Assembly (NCBI GenBank): GCA_965220285.1
Contig: OZ244818.1
Location: 1,116,001 to 1,180,000 of the forward strand
Direction of reading: 5' to 3'
Source of the DNA: Bin5 sp009843665
GTDB taxonomy: Bacteria; Chloroflexota; Anaerolineae; Caldilineales; Caldilineaceae
DNA: 64,000 nucleotides
In this document: one piece after another, positions 8,471-16,332 of the stretch
Layout: each line of letters starts with the position of its first letter
Position numbering within the stretch: the first letter of the stretch is position 1
Notes under the pieces: generated by a model
Seen by the model: only the letters and a program-made list of their open reading frames with translations
Databases searched by the model: none
Told to the model about the DNA's origin: nothing
Program-made: the position numbers and the translations under genes

Positions 8471-9912
8471 ACGTCCATCCCTTAATCGAGGCACTGTCGC
8501 GACTATATGATGCCGACCGCCTGCTGACCCGTCTGGCACAGTTGATGGCATACGAATCGGACGCGCTGACGGCATTTCAGCAGAGACCGGCTGCGGTGGT
8601 AATCCCACAGAACCGCGAGGAAGTAATCGAGACGATCCGTCTGTGCCACGGGTACAACGTCCCTTTCGTTGCGCGGGGGAGCGGCACCAGTTTGTCAGGA
8701 GGCTCCTTACCGATAGCTGAAGGCATCGTTATCGCCCTGAATCGCCTCGACCGAATTTTAAGGCTGGACGAGAAGGAGCGCATCGCCGTGGTCGAGCCTG
8801 GCGTGATCAATTTGAAGGTCTCCGAGGCGGCGAAGCCCTACGGTCTCTACTACGCGCCCGATCCATCCAGCCAGTCAATCTGCACGATTGGCGGCAATGT
8901 AGCCTTCAACTCCGGGGGGGCACACTGTCTGAAATACGGCATGACCAGCAATCACGTCTTGGGGATGACGGTTGCTCTCCCTGACGGCGAAGTGGTCGAG
9001 TTGGGCGACGAAAGCCTGGAAGGCGCCGGCCCAGATCTGCCAGGCTTTTTTGTGGGTAGTGAGGGGTTGTTCGGCGTTGCGCTGGAGATTACATTGCGAT
9101 TGCTGCCGATCCCGGAGACCTATCGCACCGTGCTGGCGGCGTACGACTCCTTACATGCGGCGGGGGATGCGGTGACGGCGGTGGTGGCATCCGGTCTGCT
9201 ACCGGGCGCGATCGAGATCATGGACGCGCTGGCGATCAAGGCGGCGGAGGTAGGCGCCAAGGCGGGCTATCCGACGGCGCCGGCGTTGCTGATTGTCGAG
9301 TTGGAGGGCGAAGAGAGCGCGGTGGAGGCCGAATTCGCCCAATTGATGCAGCTGATCGAAGAGACCGCGCCTCTGGAGGTACGCATGGCGCAGACCGCAG
9401 ACGAACGCGCCCGCATCTGGAAGGGGCGCAAAGCCGCATTCTCGGCAGTGGGTCGACTTGCCCCGGACTATATCGTACAGGATGGGGTTGTGCCCCGCAG
9501 CCGGTTGGGGGATGCGCTAGCTGAGATTGACCGGCTCAGCGAAAGTTACGGCATTGATGTGGCCAACGTTTTCCACGCCGGTGACGGCAACCTGCACCCG
9601 CTGATTCTGTTTGACGGCCGTGAGGAGGGTGCATTGGAACGGGCGGAGGAGCTGGCCGGTGAGATTCTCGAACTGTGCGTTGAGCTAGGCGGCTCCATCA
9701 CGGGCGAACACGGGGTCGGCATGGAAAAGCGCGCCTTCCTTCCAAAAATGTATGGCCCGCTGGAGATGCAGGCGATGGAGGATGTGCGGCGCAGCGTGGA
9801 CAGCAGATCTCTCGCCAATCGCGGCAAAATGCTGCCGGCGGGCGAGGCCGAGTCTTTGACGCACATCGGTCCCCATCCACTTGAGAAGGCGGGCGTCATT
9901 TTCAGGGAATAA
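8467..9912 (+). CDS. glcD: Glycolate oxidase subunit GlcD-like FAD oxidase
   Basis: FAD-linked alpha-hydroxyacid dehydrogenase of the GlcD/D-lactate dehydrogenase family, 481 residues. It oxidises glycolate or D-lactate and passes electrons to the Fe-S subunit GlcF. The FAD_binding_4 domain shows PFVARGSGTSLSGG (about residues 70-83) and CTIGGNVAFNSGG (about 140). The C-terminal FAD-oxidase domain has HAGDGNLHP (about 372) and GEHGVGMEK (about 416), which hold the active-site and metal-binding His residues. It overlaps the xdhC gene by 4 bases, which ties it to the Cox transcript. glcE and glcF lie downstream with other genes between them. Confidence 0.92.
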   Translation: MNVHPLIEALSRLYDADRLLTRLAQLMAYESDALTAFQQRPAAVVIPQNREEVIETIRLCHGYNVPFVARGSGTSLSGGSLPIAEGIVIALNRLDRILRLDEKERIAVVEPGVINLKVSEAAKPYGLYYAPDPSSQSICTIGGNVAFNSGGAHCLKYGMTSNHVLGMTVALPDGEVVELGDESLEGAGPDLPGFFVGSEGLFGVALEITLRLLPIPETYRTVLAAYDSLHAAGDAVTAVVASGLLPGAIEIMDALAIKAAEVGAKAGYPTAPALLIVELEGEESAVEAEFAQLMQLIEETAPLEVRMAQTADERARIWKGRKAAFSAVGRLAPDYIVQDGVVPRSRLGDALAEIDRLSESYGIDVANVFHAGDGNLHPLILFDGREEGALERAEELAGEILELCVELGGSITGEHGVGMEKRAFLPKMYGPLEMQAMEDVRRSVDSRSLANRGKMLPAGEAESLTHIGPHPLEKAGVIFRE

Positions 9913-10066
9913 GGCTAAGCCGGGCCTCCCAGGAATCCATCGCTTAGTTCACAGCCCGCAGAACATTAGGTCACTCCCTGGATGTAGGCACACATGGTGG
10001 TGTCAGGAAACCGGTTCGCGGGTACAGTGCCTGGACAGAAACTCAGGTCAAAAGGATGGGTCCAAG

Positions 10067-12202
10067 GTGAAAAGTAGCATACTCCTTGCAGTTGCCCTGC
10101 TCCTCTTTTCCTTTGCAGGGGCCTGTGCACCGGGCGGGGATCTACTTCAAGCAGGCGTCGCGTCCCCTGTTGAATCAAGTCCTGGTGCGACTGCAACGCC
10201 GGCGCCGGTCCGTGAAAACATCGCGATGCAGGGAACGGCAAATGCCTTTGAGAGGAGCGGCTTTGCGCAGCTGGCGGTCGATGGGGATCTGGAATCGATC
10301 TGGAATTCGAATCAGCTGGCGCCCCAATGGTTTTCGATAGAATTCGACAGTTTCTACCTGGTTGACAGAATCGAGCTGGTAGTGACGCAACTGCCCGCCG
10401 GCCCAACTACGCATGAGATTTGGTTAGGGGGAGGTTCTGACACGCGCGTTCTCCAGGACAGACTCATCGACGTGCATACGGAGGATGGCCAGACATTGGA
10501 GATCACTGTCGAGCCTCCACGCAGGATGAACGAAGTCCTGATCGTAACTCTTGATAGCCCCAGTTGGGTAGGGTGGCGGGAGGTCAGAGTGTTCGGATGG
10601 CCGTCCGCCGACCCAGTGGACGTGAAGGGGAGGGAGACGGAGTCAAGCGGGGCCGATCGTCCGGCGGCTGAACCGTCTCCGCCGTTGGGGACGAATGTAG
10701 CCACAGTAGGGTCCGCGTTTGCTTCGGCAGGGGAGGAGCTCGCCGGCCTGGCAAATGACGGCGATCCGGATACGTATTGGACTGCGCAGCTCCCGGCCCC
10801 GCAGTGGTACTCAGTCTCCTTTGACGAGCTTTACCTTGTTGACAGACTGGAACTGGAGATTGCTCAGGCGCAGGCCGGTCCATCTACGCACGAGATCTGG
10901 CTGGGTAACGGCTCCAGTACGCGGACGCTGTACAGAAGATTCGACAATCTACACACGGAAGATGGTCATACGCTGGAGATTCCAATCGTTCCTCCACGCA
11001 GCATCAGCGAGGTGCAGATCCTGACGCTTGACGGTTCGAGCTGGGAGGGCTGGCGCGAGGTAAGGGTGAATGGCTCACGTTCCGAAGACCCTGTCGGAGA
11101 TGCAGAACTTCCGCAGTTCAGTTTGGACAAGTTCGCCGAAGGACTTTCGTTACCTGTCCAGGTCACACATGCCGGCGACGGGTCAGGGCGCCTATTCGTA
11201 GTCGAGCAAGAGGGACGGATTCGAATTGTCAGAAACGGCGTAGTCGAAGAGACACCTTTTCTCGACATTGCAGGCCGGGTAGGATGCTGCGGAGAGCGGG
11301 GATTGCTCAACGTAGCCTTTCCACCAGCCTATGCCGACAAGCAGTATTTCTATGTAAACTATACGGACAGAGCCGGGGACACTGTCATTAGCCGTTTCAG
11401 TTCGGCCGCAAATCCTGATCTTGCCGATCCTGAGAGCGAAGAGGTTGTGCTCCTGATCGCCCAGCCTTACCATGTCCACAATGGCGGCCGCATCGTCTTT
11501 GGTCCTGCAGACGGATATCTCTACGTTGGCAGCGGCGACGGCGGCCACTCCACGTTTAAGGATGTCGAGAATCGCGCCCAGAACCCGCGCACGCTGTTGG
11601 GCAAAATTTTGCGCATCGACGTAGAGTCTAGCAGTAAACCATACGGCATTCCGGCAGACAACCCATTTGTCCAGGTCGACGGTTTTCGCGATGAGATTTG
11701 GGCCCTGGGCCTGCGCAATCCGTGGGGCTTTGCCTTCGACGAGGCGACCGGCGATCTCTACATACCCGATGCAGGCCACATAAAGCACGAAGAGGTGAAC
11801 TTTCAGCCGGCAGGAAGCCGCGGCGGCGAAAACTACGGATGGGACGTTAAGGAAGGCAGCAGATGTTTCGAGTCTGTGTCGTGCAGCGCGCAGGGTTTGA
11901 TTTCGCCGGTAGTTGAGTACGACCACGTGTACTCTTGCGCGATCGTAGGGGGGGCCGTCTATCGGGGCGACAGCTTTCCCGAATTGGATGGTGTTTTCTT
12001 CTACGGTGACTTCTGCAGTGGAAGAGTCTGGGGGCTGAAGCGGTCGGAGGCCCCCGCGACCGGAAGCATCTACGACGGCTGGCTGAGCACACTTCCGGTT
12101 AACGCCAAGGTCCCTGTCAGCGGCGTGGGGGAAGATGAAGAAGGCAACTTATACGTAATCGGCTATCAGGACGGCGCACTGTACAAGATTGTTGGGAAGT
12201 AG
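10067..12202 (+). CDS. Lipoprotein PQQ-type sugar dehydrogenase with two F5/8-type C domains
   Basis: Exported lipoprotein of about 711 residues. The GTG at 10067 starts a signal peptide (VKSSILLAVALLLFSFAGAC) that ends in lipobox FAGAC. Two tandem discoidin-like (F5/8 type C) carbohydrate-binding modules follow, at roughly residues 45-190 and 205-350, sharing W-F/Y-S-I/V-x-F-D, T-H-E-I-W-L-G and G-W-R-E-V-R-V. The C-terminal 360 residues form a GSDH/PQQ sugar dehydrogenase propeller (GDGSGRLFVVEQEGRIRI, ALGLRNPWGFAFD, GGENYGWD, VGGAVYRG). It probably oxidises sugars outside the membrane. It lies between glcD and glcE, so both oxidation systems may feed one quinone pool. The cofactor is inferred from the family. 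Confidence 0.85.
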   Translation: MKSSILLAVALLLFSFAGACAPGGDLLQAGVASPVESSPGATATPAPVRENIAMQGTANAFERSGFAQLAVDGDLESIWNSNQLAPQWFSIEFDSFYLVDRIELVVTQLPAGPTTHEIWLGGGSDTRVLQDRLIDVHTEDGQTLEITVEPPRRMNEVLIVTLDSPSWVGWREVRVFGWPSADPVDVKGRETESSGADRPAAEPSPPLGTNVATVGSAFASAGEELAGLANDGDPDTYWTAQLPAPQWYSVSFDELYLVDRLELEIAQAQAGPSTHEIWLGNGSSTRTLYRRFDNLHTEDGHTLEIPIVPPRSISEVQILTLDGSSWEGWREVRVNGSRSEDPVGDAELPQFSLDKFAEGLSLPVQVTHAGDGSGRLFVVEQEGRIRIVRNGVVEETPFLDIAGRVGCCGERGLLNVAFPPAYADKQYFYVNYTDRAGDTVISRFSSAANPDLADPESEEVVLLIAQPYHVHNGGRIVFGPADGYLYVGSGDGGHSTFKDVENRAQNPRTLLGKILRIDVESSSKPYGIPADNPFVQVDGFRDEIWALGLRNPWGFAFDEATGDLYIPDAGHIKHEEVNFQPAGSRGGENYGWDVKEGSRCFESVSCSAQGLISPVVEYDHVYSCAIVGGAVYRGDSFPELDGVFFYGDFCSGRVWGLKRSEAPATGSIYDGWLSTLPVNAKVPVSGVGEDEEGNLYVIGYQDGALYKIVGK

Positions 12203-12340
12203 GTGGAGGAGAGAACCGGCCTGGAGACTCCAGTCATGGTGGCTCCGGGGCGTCCAGATAGACTCGATGCCTATAGATTGGAAGAGTCAGTCGAATCGCC
12301 GCAGACGTAGCGGGAGCCTGACCGGCAAGAAGCCCGGACC

Positions 12341-13513
12341 ATGAACAGCGTTGATGAGATCCAGGAAGCGGTACGTGGTGCGAAGAGTGTACGCGTCCGA
12401 GGGGGCGGGTCCAAGCCTGCTCTTTCGCAGCGACACTGCCATGAGGACGTGCAATGGCTGAACTTGTCAACGCTAAGTGGCGTCATCGACTATCAGCCCG
12501 ACGAATATACCTTTACTGCCCGAGCCGGTACGCCCGTTGCCGAGATGTCTGCGCTGCTGGAGGAGAAGGGTCAATACCTGCCATTCGATCCGCCCCTGGC
12601 CGAACGGGGGGCAACGCTCGGGGGAACGGTCGCGGCCGGCCTGAGCGGGGCAGGACGCTACCGCTACGGAGGCATTCGCGATTTTCTGATTGGCATTCGC
12701 TTTGTCGACGGGAAGGGTCAGGAGGTCCGGGGCGGGGGCGCGGTTGTGAAGAACGCGGCCGGGTTCGACTTTCCCAAGCTTTTCGTTGGCAGTCTGGGAA
12801 GACTGGGAGTTTTGACCGAACTGACTTTCAAAGTCTTCCCACAGCCACCGGCGTTTGCGACTGTGGCAGCGGACTTCAACGGCCTTTCCGAACTGCTGAG
12901 CGCTTTGGATGCGGTAACGCGCAGCGCAATCGACCTGCACGCGGTCGATCTTGCGCCGACGCAGAAGGGATGGACTCTGTGGGTGCGTATAGGGGGTTTG
13001 CTGAACGTACTGCAGGAGCGGGCTCAGGCATTGCAGGCGGTTGTGTCCGCGGGCGCCGAGCCAACGCGCGACCTTAGTTTGTACCAGGATCTGGAGGACC
13101 GAAACTTGTGGCAGACGGCGCGATCGATGGGGTGGCTCGGAGAGGGGATGGGGCTGGTTCGGGTCCCGTTGACACCGCGACGGATCCCGGCGTTGGAGTA
13201 TGCGCTCGGCGGCTCCAGGGCGACAACGCGGCGCTATAGCGTCGGCGGGAATCTGCTCTGGCTCGGCTGGCCGGAGGATACGGCGACGGAGGACAGTGAT
13301 CAGAGTTCTTCCGGAGACCTCCATAGCATTTTGCTGGAACTGGACTTACAAGGTGTACAGTTGATTGGCCGCGCGCGGCGTGCGCCGACGCAACACGATG
13401 GTGACGACACAGTCGGCGGGGAAGGTCCTCTGTTGGGCCGGCCATTTCAAAACGCCTTCCTGCGACGCATCGCGCTGGCCCTGGACCCAGAGGGAAAGTT
13501 TGAGCAGTACTAA
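12341..13513 (+). CDS. glcE: Glycolate oxidase FAD-binding subunit GlcE-like
   Basis: Second, smaller FAD_binding_4 protein of the glycolate oxidase complex, 390 residues. VRVRGGGSKPAL (about residues 17-28), GATLGGTVAAGLSGAGR (about 88-104) and VKNAAGFDFPKLFVGSLG (about 137-154) are typical of GlcE. The middle (residues 170-290) is poorly conserved, and the end (EGPLLGRPFQNAFLRRIALALDP) resembles the C-terminus of the GlcD/GlcE family. The start codon context is weak. Gene order D-(PQQ dehydrogenase)-E-(oxidoreductase)-F differs from the usual uninterrupted DEF. Confidence 0.87.
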   Translation: MNSVDEIQEAVRGAKSVRVRGGGSKPALSQRHCHEDVQWLNLSTLSGVIDYQPDEYTFTARAGTPVAEMSALLEEKGQYLPFDPPLAERGATLGGTVAAGLSGAGRYRYGGIRDFLIGIRFVDGKGQEVRGGGAVVKNAAGFDFPKLFVGSLGRLGVLTELTFKVFPQPPAFATVAADFNGLSELLSALDAVTRSAIDLHAVDLAPTQKGWTLWVRIGGLLNVLQERAQALQAVVSAGAEPTRDLSLYQDLEDRNLWQTARSMGWLGEGMGLVRVPLTPRRIPALEYALGGSRATTRRYSVGGNLLWLGWPEDTATEDSDQSSSGDLHSILLELDLQGVQLIGRARRAPTQHDGDDTVGGEGPLLGRPFQNAFLRRIALALDPEGKFEQY

Positions 13514-13553
13514 CGCAGGCGAATGGTAACAAAACAGATAGAGGAGCAAGCTG

Positions 13554-14522
13554 ATGAGAGCGATTCGTGTTCAAGAAGTAGGCGACCCCAATGTGCTGCA
13601 GTGCGTAGACGCGCCCACACCGGAGCCAGGCGCGGGGGAAGCGCGAGTAAAGATCAAGGTGGCCGGCGTTAACTTTATCGACACCTACCACCGCCGGGGC
13701 TGGTATCCGCTGCCACTGCCATTCACGCCTGGCGTTGAAGGCGCAGGGACAGTCGATGCCGTCGGCGAGGGCGTAACCGAGGTCTCGGTTGGCGACAGCG
13801 TGGCATACGGGATGTCGACAGGGTCTTATGCCGAGTATGCGATCGTCCCCTCCAAGAATCTGGTCCACCGTCCGGCTGGCGTGGATGCACAGCATGGGGC
13901 GGCGGCGATGATTCAGGGGTTGACCGCCCACTACCTTGCATGCAGCACTTTTCCGCTAAAGCCGGGCGATACCTGCCTCGTGCATGCCGCGGCCGGCGGC
14001 ACGGGGGCTCTGCTGGTTCAGATCGCCAAACTGCGCGGCGCGCGTGTGCTCGGTACGGTTTCCACCGAGGAGAAGGCGCGCATCGCGGAGGCGGCCGGCG
14101 CGGACGCCACGATCCGCTACACAGAAGTGGACTTTGCAGAGGCGGTGCGCGATCTGACCGGCGGCGAAGGCGTCGAAGTCGTGTACGACTCGGTCGGCAT
14201 CGCCACTTTTGACAAAAGCCTGGACTGTCTTAAGCCGCGCGGCTACATGGTACTGTTCGGCCAGGCGAGCGGCGTTGTCCCTTCAATCGACCCGCAGGTC
14301 CTCAACCAGAAGGGCTCGCTCTTCCTGACGCGACCGACGTTGGCCTCCCATATGCTCACGCGATCGGAGTTGGAGGGACGCGCCAATGACGTTTTCAACT
14401 GGATCGCTGAGGGCAAGCTGGAGATCCGCATCGATCGCACATTCCCGCTCGACGATGCGGAGGGCGCGCATACCTACCTGGAAGCGCGTCAGACCAAGGG
14501 CAAGGTTCTTTTGACGACATAA
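13554..14522 (+). CDS. qor: Zinc-less quinone oxidoreductase (MDR family)
   Basis: NADPH:quinone oxidoreductase of the medium-chain dehydrogenase/reductase superfamily, 322 residues. The GroES-like N-terminal domain runs to about residue 120 (GVNFIDTYHRRGWYPLPLPF, PGVEGAGTVDAVGEGV). A Rossmann domain follows with LVHAAAGGTGALLVQIAK (about 142-159). The zinc ligands of alcohol dehydrogenases are absent, as expected for Qor. GAGGAG lies 8 bases before the ATG. It is inserted between glcE and glcF and is probably co-transcribed with them. Confidence 0.9.
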   Translation: MRAIRVQEVGDPNVLQCVDAPTPEPGAGEARVKIKVAGVNFIDTYHRRGWYPLPLPFTPGVEGAGTVDAVGEGVTEVSVGDSVAYGMSTGSYAEYAIVPSKNLVHRPAGVDAQHGAAAMIQGLTAHYLACSTFPLKPGDTCLVHAAAGGTGALLVQIAKLRGARVLGTVSTEEKARIAEAAGADATIRYTEVDFAEAVRDLTGGEGVEVVYDSVGIATFDKSLDCLKPRGYMVLFGQASGVVPSIDPQVLNQKGSLFLTRPTLASHMLTRSELEGRANDVFNWIAEGKLEIRIDRTFPLDDAEGAHTYLEARQTKGKVLLTT

Positions 14523-14541
14523 CGACTACGATTATAGTCCC

Positions 14542-15798
14542 ATGCGCCATGCTATTCCGGTAGATTCGCTCGGTCCTCAGGCTCCATCCATGGCGGAAGC
14601 TGTCGCCAGTTGCGTCCATTGCGGCTTCTGCTTGCCTGCCTGCCCAACCTACCTTGCTTTGGGGGAGGAGATGGACTCGCCGCGCGGACGCATCTTACTG
14701 ATGAAGGGCGCTCTCGAAGGAGAGCTGTCCCATGAAGAGGTACTGCCGCACGTAGACCGATGCCTGGGCTGCCTGGCATGCGTCACCGCCTGCCCATCGG
14801 GAGTCGAATACGGCGAACTGCTCACGCCTTATCGGGAGATGACGGAAAAGCGGCGTAGCCGTTCCACAATGGAGGAGCTTACACGCACTCTGACTAACCA
14901 GACGCTCCCCTACCCCGGACGTTTCCGCGCTGCAGCTGTACTGGGGCGCGTTTCGAAGGTGTTCAAGCCGTTCCTGCCCGCGGCCCTGCGAACGATGCTC
15001 GATCTGCTGCCCGAACGGCTGCCGCCGCGCGTCGCATTGCCTGAACTGGCGCCGGCGAAGGGTGAGAGGCGGGCACGGGTTGCGTTTCTGAACGGATGTG
15101 TCCAGCAGGTGCTGGCCCCTCAGATCAACCGCGCCACGGTCGACGTGCTGACCAGGAACGGTGTCGAAGTGGTCACACCGCCGCGCCAAGGCTGCTGTGG
15201 CGCGCTCTCGATGCATACCGGCGCCGCGGACCAGGCACGCGGGCTGGCGAGACGCAACTTCGACGCCTTCGACCTGAGTAAGGTCGATGCGGTGGTGACC
15301 AACGCGGCCGGGTGTGGGTCCGGCATGCACGAGTACCCGTTGCTGTTTGCAGGCGAGGCAGAAGAGCAGGCGGCGCGAGAGTTCGCCGATAAGGTGCAGG
15401 ATGTGACTGTCTTCCTGGACGCACTCGGCATCGAGCCGCCGCCTGCATTGTCTGCGCCCATGAGGGTCGCGTATCACGACGCCTGCCATCTCGCACATGC
15501 GCAGGGCGTGACAGATGCGCCGCGCCGTCTGCTGGCAGCAGTTCCGAATCTTTCCCTTGTACCGATTCCCGAAGGGGAAATCTGCTGTGGGTCAGCGGGG
15601 AGCTACAACATCGAACAGCCGGAGATTGCCGCCCAGCTGGGCCAGCGCAAGGCCGAAGCCATTCTCAGAACCGGCGCACAGGCCGTGGTCACCGGCAACA
15701 TCGGCTGCATGACCCAGATCGACAGCCATTTGCAGAGGCTTGGGAAACCGCTGCCTATCTTCCATACGGTTGAGCTTCTAGGCGGAACGGAAGTGTGA
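14542..15798 (+). CDS. glcF: Glycolate oxidase iron-sulfur subunit GlcF
   Basis: Fe-S subunit that carries electrons from GlcD/E to the membrane, 418 residues. It has two 4Fe-4S motifs, CVHCGFCLPAC (Cys 24, 27, 30, 34) and CLGCLACVTAC (Cys 74, 77, 80, 84). Two CCG domains follow (GCCGALSMHTG at about 218, and ICCGSAGSYN at about 350), as in GlcF and heterodisulfide reductase subunit B. The gene starts 19 bases after the quinone oxidoreductase. It is the last gene of the plus-strand run that begins with the Cox locus. Confidence 0.92.
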   Translation: MRHAIPVDSLGPQAPSMAEAVASCVHCGFCLPACPTYLALGEEMDSPRGRILLMKGALEGELSHEEVLPHVDRCLGCLACVTACPSGVEYGELLTPYREMTEKRRSRSTMEELTRTLTNQTLPYPGRFRAAAVLGRVSKVFKPFLPAALRTMLDLLPERLPPRVALPELAPAKGERRARVAFLNGCVQQVLAPQINRATVDVLTRNGVEVVTPPRQGCCGALSMHTGAADQARGLARRNFDAFDLSKVDAVVTNAAGCGSGMHEYPLLFAGEAEEQAAREFADKVQDVTVFLDALGIEPPPALSAPMRVAYHDACHLAHAQGVTDAPRRLLAAVPNLSLVPIPEGEICCGSAGSYNIEQPEIAAQLGQRKAEAILRTGAQAVVTGNIGCMTQIDSHLQRLGKPLPIFHTVELLGGTEV

Positions 15799-16332
15799 CC
15801 AATAACTGCGAGAGTTCTCCTTCGATCCGCAAAGGGTTGGTACTTCGCCCGATCCAAACTGGCAAGAACGGTCCTTAACCAAACGTCAACTGCCCTTTCA
15901 GCCCGTTTAACCCACCTTGTCTAACCTGATAGTCGAAGCAGCCAGCCTCTCACTTCGGAGTACGGATGAAAGCCCGGCTCCGGCGCAGGAAATCTTGGCA
16001 CGGACCTCCGAGACAGTGGGCTCCACCGAGTGCGCCTGATGCGTTCAGGTGGCACCCTGAGGTGTAGTTCGTTCCGGGGGGACGGGCCACACCTTCTCCT
16101 TCTTTCCCAGTCGATCAGAGTCGGAAAGCCTGAGCTGCGGGTCAGGGCGGCGAACAGTTGACGCAGGCGTTGGGTGACTGGCCCGCCGCCTCATGCGCCA
16201 GTTGTTAGGCGGCGCGAGGAGGAGATTTGGCGCAGCAAATCTACGGTTCCACTTCGGCATCTGACCATTACCGAATCATCTGTTCCCATCCAGAACCGTG
16301 CCCGAAATGGTCGCGGCTGGCTCGCAGTTCAT
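15799..16332. other. Non-coding gap between convergent genes
   Basis: 534 bases between glcF and the convergent membrane-protein gene. It contains the aminotransferase 3' relic at 16108-16207. It also has a plus-strand stretch at about 15955-16075 that loosely resembles a T-box leader, with GGTGGCACC at about 16049-16057. I see no complete gene in it. Confidence 0.6.
16108..16207 (-). pseudogene. Relic of a class IV aminotransferase 3' end
   Basis: This segment matches the last part of the intact aminotransferase gene that ends at 19479, with roughly three quarters of about 98 bases identical by eye. In the minus-strand frame it reads GGGPVTQRLRQLF, then AALTRSSGFPTLID. The intact protein ends GGPFTQRLSKLYAELTRSSG, then FPILVD. 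An in-frame TGA sits just before the GGGP block, and the normal stop after the final Asp is lost (a Trp codon instead). It is a dead fragment of a second copy, separated from the live copy by the large membrane-protein gene. Confidence 0.75.
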
